Notes: generated from the letters alone by a model not told the origin. 64,000 bases of DNA from Bacillota bacterium (GCA_023411575.1 JAEYOP010000006.1:1-64000), one strand, 5' to 3'. Shown: positions 16,644 to 26,596, counted from the stretch's first letter. Program-made: numbers and translations.

Positions 16644-16991
16644 TTGAGCAGGAACAGGATTGCGGACAAGGCATATGAGATCCTCGACGACAAAAAGGCC
16701 AGGAACATTGAGATCATAGACATATCCGAGGTCTCCATACTGGCGGACTTTTTTATTATATGCAGCGGCACCTCGACGACCCATATCCGGACGCTGGCGG
16801 ACGAGCTGGAGTTCAAGATGGGCGAGGCCGGCTGGAACATGATCCACAAGGAGGGTTATGAGAGCGCCCGGTGGATCCTGCTGGATTTCGGGGAGCTGGT
16901 GGTCCACATTTTCCACGAAGAGGACAGGAGCTTCTATAATCTCGAAAGACTCTGGTCCGACGGCAAATTCAGGACGCCCGGCAGCAAGTAG
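16644..16991 (+). CDS. rsfS: Ribosomal silencing factor RsfS
   Basis: 115-residue RsfS/Iojap family protein. It binds ribosomal protein uL14 on the large subunit and blocks subunit joining under nutrient limitation. The central conserved pattern is clear: DISEVSILADFFIICSGTSTTHIRTLADE, followed by GYESARWILLDFGELVVHIFHEEDRSFYNLERLW. Length is normal. The start is TTG, with an AAGGAGG site 8 bp upstream. In many Firmicutes rsfS follows nadD-yqeK. Here it has its own promoter and leads into leuS, a common downstream neighbour. Confidence 0.95.
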   Translation: MSRNRIADKAYEILDDKKARNIEIIDISEVSILADFFIICSGTSTTHIRTLADELEFKMGEAGWNMIHKEGYESARWILLDFGELVVHIFHEEDRSFYNLERLWSDGKFRTPGSK

Positions 16992-17104
16992 GCCCGGAGC
17001 GGGGTACTTTTGGCGGCGGAACGCCGTCGTCCGGCAGGCCCGGCGACAGGCAACCCATATCCGATTATTATCCGATCATTGCGCAGCGAAAGGAGCTGTT
17101 TATA

Positions 17105-19543
17105 GTGGCATATTCAACGGAAACGGACAGAAAGTGGCAGCAAAAATGGAAGGAAACCGATTTGTACCGGTTTGATCCGGAAAGAACGGACAAAAAGCTT
17201 TATTGCCTGGAGATGTTTTCCTACCCCTCGGGCGCGAACCTCCATGTAGGGCATTGGTACAACTACGGCCTTACGGACACCTGGGCCAGAGTGAAGCGGA
17301 TGCAGGGCTGGAACGTATTCCATCCGCAGGGCTTCGACGCGTTCGGCCTGCCGGCGGAGAATTACGCGATCAAAACCGGCATCCATCCGAAGGACTCTAC
17401 ATACAAGAACATCAAGACGATGGAAGATCAGCTCATGAAGATGGGGGCGACCTTCGACTGGAATTACGAGGTCATCACCTGCGATCCCGAATATTACAAG
17501 TGGACCCAGTGGATCTTCCTGAAGCTTTATGAAAAGGGCCTTGCCTACCGGAAAAAGGCTCCGGTCAACTGGTGCCCGAGCTGCAAAACGGTGCTGGCCA
17601 ACGAACAGGTGGTGGACGGCGCCTGTGAACGGTGCAAGAACGAAGTGACCAAGAGGGACCTGACCCAATGGTTCTATAAAATAACCGAATACGCCCAGGA
17701 GTTGCTGGACTGCCTGCCCGGACTGGACTGGCCGGAAAAGACGAAGAAAATCCAGCAGAACTGGATCGGCCGGTCGGAAGGCGCCGAATTGGTGTTTGCC
17801 GGGGCAGACGGAAGCTTCTCCTTCAAGGTGTTCACGACCCGTGCGGATACCCTGTACGGCGTGACATACGTCGTGCTGGCTCCCGAAAACGAGTTGGTGG
17901 ACAGGATCACGACGCCGGAGAACAGGGAGGCGGTGGAGCAGTACCGGGAAACCTCGAAGAAGCAGACGGAAATCGAAAGGCTCTCGACGGTCCGGGAAAA
18001 AACCGGCGTATTTACGGGCGCTTATGCCATCAACCCCGCAACTGGCGAAAAGGTGCCAATCTGGATCGCGGACTATGTGCTGGCAGGCTATGGAACCGGC
18101 TGCGTAATGGCTGTTCCGGCTCATGATGAGCGGGATTATGAATTTGCCAAAAAGTATGAATTGCCCATCCGCCGGGTGATCAAAGGCGGAGAGGGCGTAG
18201 ACGATACGCTTCCTTTTGTGGACGACGGAACCCTGGTAGACAGTGCCGAGTTTTCCGGCACGGGGTCCGAAGAAGCAAGAAGGGGCATTGTGCTCAAGCT
18301 GCAGAAGGAAGGAAAGGGCGAACTGAAGGTCAACTACAGGCTCAGGGACTGGCTGGTGTCCAGGCAGCGCTACTGGGGCTCTCCCATTCCGGTCATCCAT
18401 TGCGAGCACTGCGGCGTGGTGCCGGTGCCCGAAAAGGACCTGCCGGTCGAACTGCCTTACAATGTGGAATTCAAGCCGGACGGGGAATCCCCGCTGGCCA
18501 AGTGCGACGAATTTGTCAACGTTCCCTGCCCGAAGTGCGGAAAGCCTGCAAAGAGGGACCCGGATACCTTGGACACCTTTGTTTGTTCCTCCTGGTATTA
18601 TCTGAGGTACCCGGACAACAGGAATTCGGAGGAAGCCTTCCATACCGAATGGATCGACAAGATGCTGCCGGTGGACAAATATGTGGGCGGCGCGGAGCAC
18701 GCGGCCATGCACCTGCTTTACGCAAGGTTCTTTACCAAAGCGCTGCGGGACATGGGCTACCTGCATTTTGACGAGCCGTTCCTTTCCCTGGTCCACCAGG
18801 GAACCATCCTGGGGCCGGACGGCAACCGGATGAGCAAGTCCAAGGGGAATACCATCTCGCCGGACGATTACATCAGCGAGCATGGCTCGGATGTTTTCAG
18901 AATGTATCTGGCCTTCGGCTTTGCCTATACCGAGGGAGGCCCCTGGAGCGACGACGGAATCAAGGCGATTTCCAGGTTTGTTGGCAGGGTTGAGCGGCTG
19001 GTGGAAGGAATTCTTGCTCTTGCTCCGTCTTCCGGTTCCGTATTCGGCAGCAACGAAAAGGAACTCAACTACGTGCGGCATGTAGCCATCAAGGGCGTCA
19101 GCGAGGATGTGGAGCGGTTCCAGTTCAATACTTCCATTGCGCGGCTGATGGAGCTGGTCAATGCCCTTTACAAATATGAAGCGCTTGCGGAAAAGAACAA
19201 CGCGCTTTATAGTGATACCATTATCGATCTGCTGAAGCTGTTGGCTCCCTTTGCGCCGCACCTGACCGAAGAGTTGTGGGAGAAGCTGGGCAGGCCGTAT
19301 TCCATTTTTAATCAGAAGTGGCCCGAATGGGACGAGAAGGCCCTTGTTAAGGATGAGATCGAGATCGTCATCCAGTTGAACGGCAAGATCAAGGAAAAGA
19401 TCCTGCTGCCGTCCGGTCTTGACAGCAAACAGACGGAAGAGGCCGCCATGAAGGATGAAAAGGTCCAGGCGCTGCTGGAAGGGAAGACTCCGGTCAAGGT
19501 GATCCCGGTTCCCGGCAAGCTCGTCAATATCGTCGTAAAATAG
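17105..19543 (+). CDS. leuS: Leucyl-tRNA synthetase
   Basis: Class I aminoacyl-tRNA synthetase that charges tRNA-Leu. At 812 residues it has the bacterial length. Seen in order: the HIGH motif as HVGHW (about residue 42), a zinc-type Cys motif CPSCKTV...CERC near 160-180, the CP1 editing domain (about 220-410, with GTGCVMAVPAHDERD), the CSSWYYLRY catalytic segment, the KMSKS loop as RMSKSKGN near 577, and the anticodon-binding and C-terminal domains. The GTG start follows AAAGGAG. Only 113 bp separate it from rsfS and no T-box is visible there. A rho-independent terminator follows the gene. Confidence 0.98.
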   Translation: MAYSTETDRKWQQKWKETDLYRFDPERTDKKLYCLEMFSYPSGANLHVGHWYNYGLTDTWARVKRMQGWNVFHPQGFDAFGLPAENYAIKTGIHPKDSTYKNIKTMEDQLMKMGATFDWNYEVITCDPEYYKWTQWIFLKLYEKGLAYRKKAPVNWCPSCKTVLANEQVVDGACERCKNEVTKRDLTQWFYKITEYAQELLDCLPGLDWPEKTKKIQQNWIGRSEGAELVFAGADGSFSFKVFTTRADTLYGVTYVVLAPENELVDRITTPENREAVEQYRETSKKQTEIERLSTVREKTGVFTGAYAINPATGEKVPIWIADYVLAGYGTGCVMAVPAHDERDYEFAKKYELPIRRVIKGGEGVDDTLPFVDDGTLVDSAEFSGTGSEEARRGIVLKLQKEGKGELKVNYRLRDWLVSRQRYWGSPIPVIHCEHCGVVPVPEKDLPVELPYNVEFKPDGESPLAKCDEFVNVPCPKCGKPAKRDPDTLDTFVCSSWYYLRYPDNRNSEEAFHTEWIDKMLPVDKYVGGAEHAAMHLLYARFFTKALRDMGYLHFDEPFLSLVHQGTILGPDGNRMSKSKGNTISPDDYISEHGSDVFRMYLAFGFAYTEGGPWSDDGIKAISRFVGRVERLVEGILALAPSSGSVFGSNEKELNYVRHVAIKGVSEDVERFQFNTSIARLMELVNALYKYEALAEKNNALYSDTIIDLLKLLAPFAPHLTEELWEKLGRPYSIFNQKWPEWDEKALVKDEIEIVIQLNGKIKEKILLPSGLDSKQTEEAAMKDEKVQALLEGKTPVKVIPVPGKLVNIVVK

Positions 19544-19587
19544 GGTTAAAAGGCGACAGGATAAAAGCAAAAAGGATAAAAGCAAAA

Positions 19588-19647
19588 AGAAGACGGTTGC
19601 CGGTTTGAATTTTGAATGCTGAATTCAGGCCGGGAACCGTCTTTTTT
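19588..19647 (+). terminator. leuS terminator
   Basis: AAGACGGTTGCCGG pairs with CCGGGAACCGTCTT (one G-G mismatch) across a loop of about 26 nt, followed by a run of T. It sits 45 bp after the leuS stop and 35 bp before the convergent acyl-CoA synthetase stop. Confidence 0.85.
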
Positions 19648-19681
19648 GCTTTTTTGCTGAAAACCGAAAGGACCGGTAAAA

Positions 19682-21400
19682 TTATCCGATTTTCTCGATG
19701 TAGCGTTTGATTTTTCTGGTGGAGGTTTTGGCAAATTCCTCTTCGCGGACCGTAAAACGGCGGATCCGCTTGTAAAGCGGCATATTCCGGTTGACGTTCT
19801 TGACCTCCGTGTCGATGATCTGAAAAACTTCATCCGCCGTAACCTGGCTCTTGCCCAGATGCTCTTTGATGGCATCCAGGGAGGGGACGATCTGGGCATA
19901 GACGAAGGTCTCCTCCGAAGCCTCGTCGTCCTTGCCGTATACCATGGATTCGGCGATGAAGGGGCTCTTGTCGAGATAGGATTCCACTTCTTCCGGATAG
20001 ATGTTCTTGCCGTTCTTGGTGACAATGACGTTCTTCTTGCGGCCCGTAATGCTGAAGAAGCCCGATTTGTCCATTCTCCCGAGGTCGCCGGTGAAGAACC
20101 AGCCGTCGCGCAGCACCTTTTCCGTTGCAAGCCTGTTTTCGAAATAGCCCAGCATGACGTTGGCCCCTTTGACCATGAGCTCGCCGATGCCTTCCTTGTC
20201 GGGCTTGTAGATCATGACTTCGTTGCAGGGCAGCGACAATCCGATGGAATCGTCCCGGTATTTCTCCTCCTGGTTTACCGTCACGATGGGGGAGCACTCT
20301 GTCAGGCCGTAGCCCTGCAGAAGGGTTATGCCGAAGGAGCGAAAGCCCCTGGACACCGCGGGATCGATGGCTGCGGCGCCGGAAATGATGAGCCGCACCT
20401 TTCCGCCGATGTTTTCATGCACCTGCTTGAAAAGCTTGCGCCGGATATCGATGCCGAGCAGGTTGAAAGCCGTGTCGCTGGCAAGCATTCCGAGCTTTGC
20501 CACCTTGGCGGCATTTTTCTGTTTGTTGATCGTATCCCAGACCTTTTTGTACATGGCTTCCAGCAGGAGCGGCACAGCCAGCAGGATGGTCGGGGAGGTT
20601 TCCTTCATATTCTTTGCGATGTGCTTCAGGCCCTCGATGAACGAAATCCTGCAGCCGTTGTAGAGCATGAGCAGGAAGCTGGTCGTACAGGCATAGGTAT
20701 GATGCAGCGGCGTCAGGCACAGGGTGGAATCCGTATCGTCTATGTAAAGAACGGAACAGACGGACATGATATCGGTCACAAGATTCTTGTGGGAAAGCAT
20801 TACGCCTTTTGCCAGGTCGGTGGTGCCGGAGGTGAATATGAGGATGTTGAAGGCGTCGTTGTCCACAGGGGCGTCGATATAGGAACGGTCCCCCAGTTCA
20901 AGCAGATCCCGGCCCGTTGACAGGAGTTTTTCATAGGAGAGAAAACCGGCGTCATCCCCCTCCGCGTCCATATTGATGAAAAATTCGACGGAAGGAACCG
21001 AGGCGGCAATGCTTCTCATATCCTTTTCGTGCTTCCCGGAAAAAAGGATGGCGCTTGCCCTGGAACGAACCAGCAGGTTCTCGATTTCGGAAACTGGCAG
21101 CTCCCGGTCGAGAGGAACCACGATACCGGTCCCGTTTGCTGCGGACAGATAGGCTACGCACCATTCATACCGGTTTTCCCCGATCACCGCAATGAACTTG
21201 TCCTTCAAGCCAAGCTTCAACAGTGCCGTGCCCAGCGCATCCACATCGGTTTTGAAATCTTTGTATTTTACTCCGCGGTAGGTTCCGTCGTCTGATTTGA
21301 GCCAGAAGGCATCTTTCTCTCCGAACAGCTCTGCGCTTTGCTCCAGCATATCTTTCAGATTGCGGATGGCGCGCACGTTGCGAATAGCTTTTGACGTCAT
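19682..21400 (-). CDS. AMP-dependent acyl-CoA synthetase (long-chain fatty acid-CoA ligase type)
   Basis: 572-residue adenylate-forming enzyme that activates a carboxylate with ATP and transfers it to CoA. It has the A3 AMP-binding loop IFTSGTTDLAKG, the GYGLTECSP region, the YFTGD-like WFFTGDLGRMD and the C-terminal TSTRKIKRY lysine motif. The start at 21400 is chosen because AAGGAG lies 9 bp upstream. A more distal in-frame ATG at 21451 has that site inside it. The FAD-type LIFTSGTT and late domain order fit long-chain acyl-CoA synthetases, but the substrate cannot be proved. It appears monocistronic and converges with leuS. Confidence 0.9.
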   Translation of the reverse strand: MTSKAIRNVRAIRNLKDMLEQSAELFGEKDAFWLKSDDGTYRGVKYKDFKTDVDALGTALLKLGLKDKFIAVIGENRYEWCVAYLSAANGTGIVVPLDRELPVSEIENLLVRSRASAILFSGKHEKDMRSIAASVPSVEFFINMDAEGDDAGFLSYEKLLSTGRDLLELGDRSYIDAPVDNDAFNILIFTSGTTDLAKGVMLSHKNLVTDIMSVCSVLYIDDTDSTLCLTPLHHTYACTTSFLLMLYNGCRISFIEGLKHIAKNMKETSPTILLAVPLLLEAMYKKVWDTINKQKNAAKVAKLGMLASDTAFNLLGIDIRRKLFKQVHENIGGKVRLIISGAAAIDPAVSRGFRSFGITLLQGYGLTECSPIVTVNQEEKYRDDSIGLSLPCNEVMIYKPDKEGIGELMVKGANVMLGYFENRLATEKVLRDGWFFTGDLGRMDKSGFFSITGRKKNVIVTKNGKNIYPEEVESYLDKSPFIAESMVYGKDDEASEETFVYAQIVPSLDAIKEHLGKSQVTADEVFQIIDTEVKNVNRNMPLYKRIRRFTVREEEFAKTSTRKIKRYIEKIG

Positions 21401-21659
21401 TTCCTGAACACTCCTTATAAGGGAATAACTTGAGAATAAAACATCGGCCATTCTCTGTCCTTATATTATATAGTATGAAATGTACTTTAGCAAATACTAC
21501 AAAATGATGGTGTTACAGGAAACATTGATTTTGTTCCCGAGTTTGTATATAGCGTTATGGTATAATAGGTGCATATTATATATTTTTTCCAATATGACAT
21601 ACGGTTGTCGGGATATAGCGTGTATAATAAGTCTAAAAATGTAGGGGAAGATTCTATAA

Positions 21660-22853
21660 ATGAAAGAGCATTATGTTGATTTAGCCACGTTGTCTCCGCA
21701 CGGCAAAGCCAAAATGAGACTCACGGACGGAACAGCCGACGTTTGGACAACGCATTCAATCACCGATTACGCCTTTAATCTGCGCGGGGACAGCAATAAG
21801 AGGCATTGTGTATCCCTTGATGGGAAATACCGCCTGCCGTTCCGCCTGGATATGTCTGTCCGTCTCGACTTCCCTGCGCTTATTCTGTTTGTTGGGAGCG
21901 GGCATATTACATTCGCTTCATCAGGCCAGGATAACCGCAGGATTGAAGACATTGCAAACCCTTCCGGCAAACCGAATCAGGATCATTATTCGTATGACAA
22001 CAGCCTCCCGTTCGGTGAGTTCACCGATGTTTCCGTGATTTACAACTTTGATGAGATGCAAATCCGGATCGGCGGCGAGGAACGGTTTTATTCGCGAAAG
22101 CAAGCGTATATGAAAGCGAAAAACCGGAATGAGTTGAACGCGGAGGGATTCGCAATCAGGCTTGCCGTATCCAAGCTTTCTACGCTTAGTATAAAAACGA
22201 TAACCGTGACGGAGTTTGACGACTGTGCACCGATTGTACGCGGCGCGTCTGAAAATGCCAAGCCTCAGCCGGTATCGGCGGAATGCCCGAAACCTACGTT
22301 TGAGAGTGTCATATCAGGCCTGACGCAGGAGTTGCGGGACGAAGTAATTAAAACCGACGGCTTCCTGACCTCCCTCCGCCCGTTAAAATTCAAGCGTACA
22401 GTTGACAAGGGCGGCGGCAAGATTACCTATGTCGCGTCTGATTTTGGCGTTTCTTATGTTTTTAATGTGTCCGGCGCTCAATTGTCGCATCATTTCGGCT
22501 GGTACATTGTATATAACGGCAAACCGGAAACGTGGCACCGCAAAGCCGACTATATGGAGGAAACGCTTGCCGAAATAGCGAAATCCGACCCGCCGCTTGC
22601 GGAGCGTATCTTCTACGCACTGAACGATTGCGTCGGTTGTTACGGCTCGGGTTGTCTCGCCAAAACGCTTTATAAATTTAACGGGAAGACGCGTCTGTCC
22701 TGCCATGGCCGCGTTCCGCTTCGTATGTGCTGCGAAGATTTCCATGATGCGAGGGAGTTCTTCCGTCATTCAAACACACTGATGAAGCAAAAGACAGCTA
22801 ACGGAGACCCGCTGCCGGAGAAGATTTTTTTGATAAAAACGGAAACTCCATAA
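21660..22853 (+). CDS. Uncharacterised protein with a C-terminal Cys cluster
   Basis: 397 residues, no signal peptide and no membrane helix. The first ~200 residues look beta-rich (alternating hydrophobic strands such as LDFPALILFVGSGHITFA). After a Pro-rich linker (about 205-220) comes an alpha/beta domain. The last 80 residues contain six Cys in the pattern C-x2-C-x4-C-x15-C-x9-CC, which might bind a metal. I do not recognise the family. The ATG follows GGGGAAG, and TATAAT-like boxes lie 80-110 bp upstream. It has its own transcription unit between two convergent minus-strand genes. Base composition is slightly more AT-rich than its neighbours. Confidence 0.75.
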   Translation: MKEHYVDLATLSPHGKAKMRLTDGTADVWTTHSITDYAFNLRGDSNKRHCVSLDGKYRLPFRLDMSVRLDFPALILFVGSGHITFASSGQDNRRIEDIANPSGKPNQDHYSYDNSLPFGEFTDVSVIYNFDEMQIRIGGEERFYSRKQAYMKAKNRNELNAEGFAIRLAVSKLSTLSIKTITVTEFDDCAPIVRGASENAKPQPVSAECPKPTFESVISGLTQELRDEVIKTDGFLTSLRPLKFKRTVDKGGGKITYVASDFGVSYVFNVSGAQLSHHFGWYIVYNGKPETWHRKADYMEETLAEIAKSDPPLAERIFYALNDCVGCYGSGCLAKTLYKFNGKTRLSCHGRVPLRMCCEDFHDAREFFRHSNTLMKQKTANGDPLPEKIFLIKTETP

Positions 22854-22887
22854 ACGGAGGAGTACACCATATCGGAAGGCCTGGCTG

Positions 22888-24168
22888 TCAATATTTTCTC
22901 GCGTTTACCCTCCTGGAAATGAATCTTAACGTTTTCCGCAGGATCAGGAAAAAAATCAGGAAACCGGCAACAGACAGGGACACCTTGACGTACAAGCTGT
23001 CCAACGCGTTTAATATGCGGGTGCGGACGGTTATTGGAGCCGGCTTGCTGGCAACATCCCTTGCGGCGGTCAATTCAACCCTGCCGATGGGGGAGTCGTC
23101 CCGGAGAAATTCGACATAGCCCATGATATCGCCCTTATTGACCGGAGCGGCTACTTCGCTGTTTATATGGGGGATTTCCTTTATGCTGTCCACGGAGGTG
23201 TCCTTCGGAAGGGTGCAGGTCAAGGTGCCCGAAGCGGTCAGGTCAAGCCCGAATTCATCCATGGCCGATTCCACTTTGACATTTCTATAGACCTTGTCCT
23301 TCTCAATGAGGCTTACCCTCTTAAAGTTATTGAAACCATAGTCCAGCAGCTCTTTGGAGTACAGGCGGACATTTTCCTGCGCCCCCTCGTTCTTAACGGC
23401 CATTACCACTGCGATCAACTCCATGCCGCTTGTATCGGCGGCGGCGGAAACCAGGTTGAAGCCCGCAGGTCCGGTATAGCCCGTTTTGATGCCGTTGATG
23501 ACATACAGGTCATTTTTATCCGAAATCATCAGCTTGTTTGTATTGGAAAGCTCCGGCCAGTCCGGATGCTTGTTGGTGACGGGCATTTTGTAAATGGGCG
23601 TGCCGACGATTTCCCGGAATTCGGGAAAGGTCATGGCATACCTGGCGAATTTCGCCATGTCCGCCGCAGTGGTATAGTGATTGGGATCATGCATTCCGCA
23701 GGGATTTGCAAAATGGGTGCCGATGGCGCCCAGCTCTTTTGCGCGCTGGTTCATGAGATCGACAAATTCCTGGCGGGTGGGGCAGAGGTTGTCCGCGATG
23801 ATGTTGGCGGCTTCGTTGGCCGAGCTGATCAGGAGCGCCTGGAGCAGGTTCTTCAGCTTTACGGTCTCTCCCGCCATAAGGCCGATGTTGCTTCCGTCGG
23901 GACCGATATCGTCTATGGCGGACTGGGTGGCGGTCATTTCCTGGTTAAGATCGCCCCGCTCCAGCGCCAGGATGGCCGTCATGATTTTCGTAGTGCTGGC
24001 GGGATAAAGCGACGGACTTTCGGAATTTTTTTCGCAAAGCACGTCGCCCGTTCCGGAATCGATCAGGATGAAGGCTCCCGCGTCGATCTCCGGCGGCTGC
24101 GCATAGGCGGCGCCCGCATGGATTCCCAGTATGAAAGCAAGAAGAAGCAAGGATAGCAGCTTTTTCAT
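22888..24168 (-). CDS. D-alanyl-D-alanine carboxypeptidase (PBP5/6 type, DacA/DacF-like)
   Basis: Penicillin-binding carboxypeptidase that trims the terminal D-Ala from peptidoglycan stem peptides. The 426-residue protein has a signal peptide (1-23, ending AYA). Its catalytic motifs are SxxK as STTK (about residue 58), SAN as SSANEA and KTG as IKTGYTG. A PBP5-type beta domain follows, then a C-terminal hydrophobic helix with a positively charged end (about 394-426) that anchors the enzyme. Length and order match the DacA/DacF class; in Clostridia several such paralogues exist, one of them sporulation-linked. It is divergent from the comEA-like gene. Confidence 0.95.
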   Translation of the reverse strand: MKKLLSLLLLAFILGIHAGAAYAQPPEIDAGAFILIDSGTGDVLCEKNSESPSLYPASTTKIMTAILALERGDLNQEMTATQSAIDDIGPDGSNIGLMAGETVKLKNLLQALLISSANEAANIIADNLCPTRQEFVDLMNQRAKELGAIGTHFANPCGMHDPNHYTTAADMAKFARYAMTFPEFREIVGTPIYKMPVTNKHPDWPELSNTNKLMISDKNDLYVINGIKTGYTGPAGFNLVSAAADTSGMELIAVVMAVKNEGAQENVRLYSKELLDYGFNNFKRVSLIEKDKVYRNVKVESAMDEFGLDLTASGTLTCTLPKDTSVDSIKEIPHINSEVAAPVNKGDIMGYVEFLRDDSPIGRVELTAARDVASKPAPITVRTRILNALDSLYVKVSLSVAGFLIFFLILRKTLRFISRRVNARKY

Positions 24169-24311
24169 AAATACCTCCGGACGTATTCCTGCATATAAAG
24201 TATAACAGAAAATAATTTAAGTAAGTCAAGCAATTCTTAAAATGTTTATGGAAATAAAAGGGAAACGGCGCGAATCAGTAGAATGAAAGAAGAAATAGGG
24301 GAGGCGATCAA

Positions 24312-25295
24312 GTGAAAATCAACATTTTCGGCAAACAGGCGGAGGTCAGGACCGAGTTTGCCGTAATTGCAATAGCAGTACTCGTTCTGTTGGGCTGTCT
24401 GGCAGGGTACGCTATATTCAGGGACAACAGCGACATCATTATTGAGGATGGCGGCATTTCCCCCGACACGGTTTCGGGGAAAACAACGGGCGCAAACGGC
24501 GCGGATACGGCAAACAAGGCAAGTGTGGCAGGTGTGGAAGGCACGGCGGGTGTGGCGGGTACGGCAAATGCGGAAGGTATAGATGGTGCCATAAGTACCG
24601 CAGGTACCACAGGTCCAACCGGTACCGCCGAAGCCTCCGGTGACGTCGCTGCCGGTATTTCCCGGACGACGGGTTCCGCCATTCTCGATCCGATCAGGGT
24701 TTATGTGGTCGGCTGTGTGAACCGGCCCGGAATCGTCACCCTGGAAAAGGGACAGGTTATTGCCGACGCTGTGGAGAAAGCAGGGGGCCTGACAGGAGAT
24801 GCGGAGGCCGGAAGCATCAATATGGTTTATACGTTAACGGAGAATACCATGCTATATATTAAATCGAAAAAGGAATTGGAAGCGGAGCAGGAAGCCGCCG
24901 GAAATGCGGGGTCTGCCGTGGCGAAAGCCGCAGCCGGCGCGGGTAAAGCCGCCGCAAAAACCGCCGCGGACAATCTGGGGCAAGGAGCCGAACTCCTTAG
25001 CGGAAGCGGCGGCGGTACGGCAATCGCCAGCGGAGCAAACGGCGGCGCCGGTGCGGAAGGTAGCGGAAGTACCGGCGGTTTGAACGGTTCAGGCGAAAAT
25101 AGCCGCATTAACATCAATACCGCGGATATCGCCGAACTGGACAAGCTTCCGGGAGTGGGCGAGGCAACGGCCAGGGATATTATCGCTTACCGGGAGAAAA
25201 ACGGGCCTTTCCGGAAAGCCGAAGACGTCATGAAGGTGCCGCGGATCAAGCAAGCACGGTTTGACAGCATAAAGGATATGATCGCGGTAAATTAA
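24312..25295 (+). CDS. ComEA-like DNA-binding protein (SLBB + helix-hairpin-helix)
   Basis: 327-residue membrane-anchored protein. A single N-terminal helix (about 15-36) is followed by a long Ala/Gly/Thr low-complexity linker (55-120) and an SLBB domain (about 130-185, IRVYVVGCVNRPGIVTLEKG). A second Ala/Gly-rich linker precedes a C-terminal double helix-hairpin-helix (about 262-327, with INTADIAELDKLPGVGEATARDIIAYR). This is the ComEA order, used for binding incoming DNA at the outer face of the membrane. The two linkers are unusually long, making the protein about 100 residues longer than typical ComEA. GTG start after GGGGAGG. comEB/comEC are not adjacent. Confidence 0.88.
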   Translation: MKINIFGKQAEVRTEFAVIAIAVLVLLGCLAGYAIFRDNSDIIIEDGGISPDTVSGKTTGANGADTANKASVAGVEGTAGVAGTANAEGIDGAISTAGTTGPTGTAEASGDVAAGISRTTGSAILDPIRVYVVGCVNRPGIVTLEKGQVIADAVEKAGGLTGDAEAGSINMVYTLTENTMLYIKSKKELEAEQEAAGNAGSAVAKAAAGAGKAAAKTAADNLGQGAELLSGSGGGTAIASGANGGAGAEGSGSTGGLNGSGENSRININTADIAELDKLPGVGEATARDIIAYREKNGPFRKAEDVMKVPRIKQARFDSIKDMIAVN

Positions 25296-25311
25296 AAAAG
25301 GGCAAACAAAA

Positions 25312-25335
25312 AGCCGGCCCTCGACAAAACCGGCT
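25312..25335 (+). terminator. Candidate terminator after the comEA-like gene
   Basis: AGCCGG (25312-25317) pairs with CCGGCT (25330-25335) around a 12-nt loop, followed by ATTGTTAT. The T tract is weak. The remaining sequence to 25585 holds no gene; an AAGGAGG at about 25351 has no open frame after it. Confidence 0.45.
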
Positions 25336-25585
25336 ATTGTTATATATAAAAAGGAGGAAAACTTCAATTTCTATGTTACTATTATAAGCCTTTACCGTAC
25401 AGAAAAAAATATCATTGTTATACGACATTTCAGAAAGGATGCCTTCTTTTTTTATGCAAAATCAACAAACGGGCTCTTTCAGCCGGCAAAGGGGAGCCTG
25501 GCAATGCGAGTACCGCAGAAGGGAAGGAAAATAATTGACCCAGAACACCAGTTCGGAATATAATAGTTCCGGAGGGTGTGATACA

Positions 25586-26596
25586 ATGAATATGTATAGG
25601 TCTGATGTATTAGAAATACAGTGGGTGTGCGAGAAGCTTCAGGAATATGAGGTCCTGAACAATAAGCACGATAAGGGCTATAAGTATTTGCTGTCGGTCA
25701 GGAAGATGTTTCTCCAGCTGCTTCGCAGTTTTGTAGAGCAGGGGTGGGTGGACAGGATCCGTGAGGACGACATCCTGCTGGTGGACAAGTCCTTTATATT
25801 GCAGGAGTTTGAGGAAAAAGAGGCAGACCTTGTATACCGGGTGAAGCTGGACGGGAAAGAGGTTGTGTTCTATATCCTGCTGGAGCTGCAATCCTCCGTG
25901 GATCACCAGATGCCGTACCGCCTTCTGCTTTATATGCTCGCGATATGGAAGACCCTCCTCAAAGATGCCGGCAAGGAAGGCGAGCGGAAAGATTTCAGGC
26001 TGCCAGCTATTGTCCCATGCGTATTGTATAACGGCAAGGACAACTGGACGGTATGCCGGAGCTTCAAGGAAACCCTTGAAGCAAGCGAGCTTTTCGGTGA
26101 CAATGTATTGGACTTCAAATACATTTTGTTTGATGTAAAACGATATGATGAAAACAGACTGCTGGAACTGGCGAACTTGATCGGAACGGTTTTTTTCATA
26201 GAGCAGAAGCCGGAATATGAGGCATTGGTGAAAAGGTTGGACCAGGCAATGGTGAAATTATCGAGACTGGAGCAAGAGGAGCAGGCGCTGTTTTTTACAT
26301 GGTTCAAAAATATCATAATAAGAGGTATGCCCGCTGAAAAGGCGGAAGGACTGAAGAAGGCGATCGAGCAAAGCAAGGAGGGAACGGGTATGGTATACGC
26401 GATCGAAGAGGCGATACAGAAAGAGTTCCAGAGGCAATGGGAAGATGGGCTGGAAAAAGGCTTCGAGAAAGGTCTAGAGAAGACTGCGAGGAATCTTTTG
26501 AGTATGGGAATGACAGTGGAGCAGGTCGTCCGCGGGACAGAGCTGTCATATGAAAAAGTGCAGGAATTGAAAGCTCTTTTGGCGACAGGCGATTAA
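25586..26596 (+). CDS. Rpn family recombination-promoting nuclease/putative transposase
   Basis: 336-residue protein of the Rpn/PD-(D/E)XK 'putative transposase' family. The N-terminal region (about 60-140) fits the nuclease fold: DDILLVDKSF, then EADLVYRVKLDGKEVVFYILLELQSSVDHQMPYRLLLYM, with the D...ExQ motif of these enzymes. The C-terminal part is helical, with Glu/Lys/Gly repeats (DGLEKGFEKGLEKTARNLL) followed by a small helical tail, also typical. Rpn proteins promote RecA-independent recombination, and many genomes carry scattered copies. The ATG at 25586 has GGAGGGTG upstream; an in-frame start 51 bp earlier lacks one. Confidence 0.88.
   Translation: MNMYRSDVLEIQWVCEKLQEYEVLNNKHDKGYKYLLSVRKMFLQLLRSFVEQGWVDRIREDDILLVDKSFILQEFEEKEADLVYRVKLDGKEVVFYILLELQSSVDHQMPYRLLLYMLAIWKTLLKDAGKEGERKDFRLPAIVPCVLYNGKDNWTVCRSFKETLEASELFGDNVLDFKYILFDVKRYDENRLLELANLIGTVFFIEQKPEYEALVKRLDQAMVKLSRLEQEEQALFFTWFKNIIIRGMPAEKAEGLKKAIEQSKEGTGMVYAIEEAIQKEFQRQWEDGLEKGFEKGLEKTARNLLSMGMTVEQVVRGTELSYEKVQELKALLATGD

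Noticed and set aside
17114..19585. Very long open frame antisense to leuS
   Set aside because: leuS carries all class I synthetase motifs; the antisense frame has unlikely composition and no start signal.
25586..26596. Rpn-family gene as evidence of an active insertion sequence
   Set aside because: No terminal inverted repeats or target duplications are visible; these nuclease genes are usually stand-alone.
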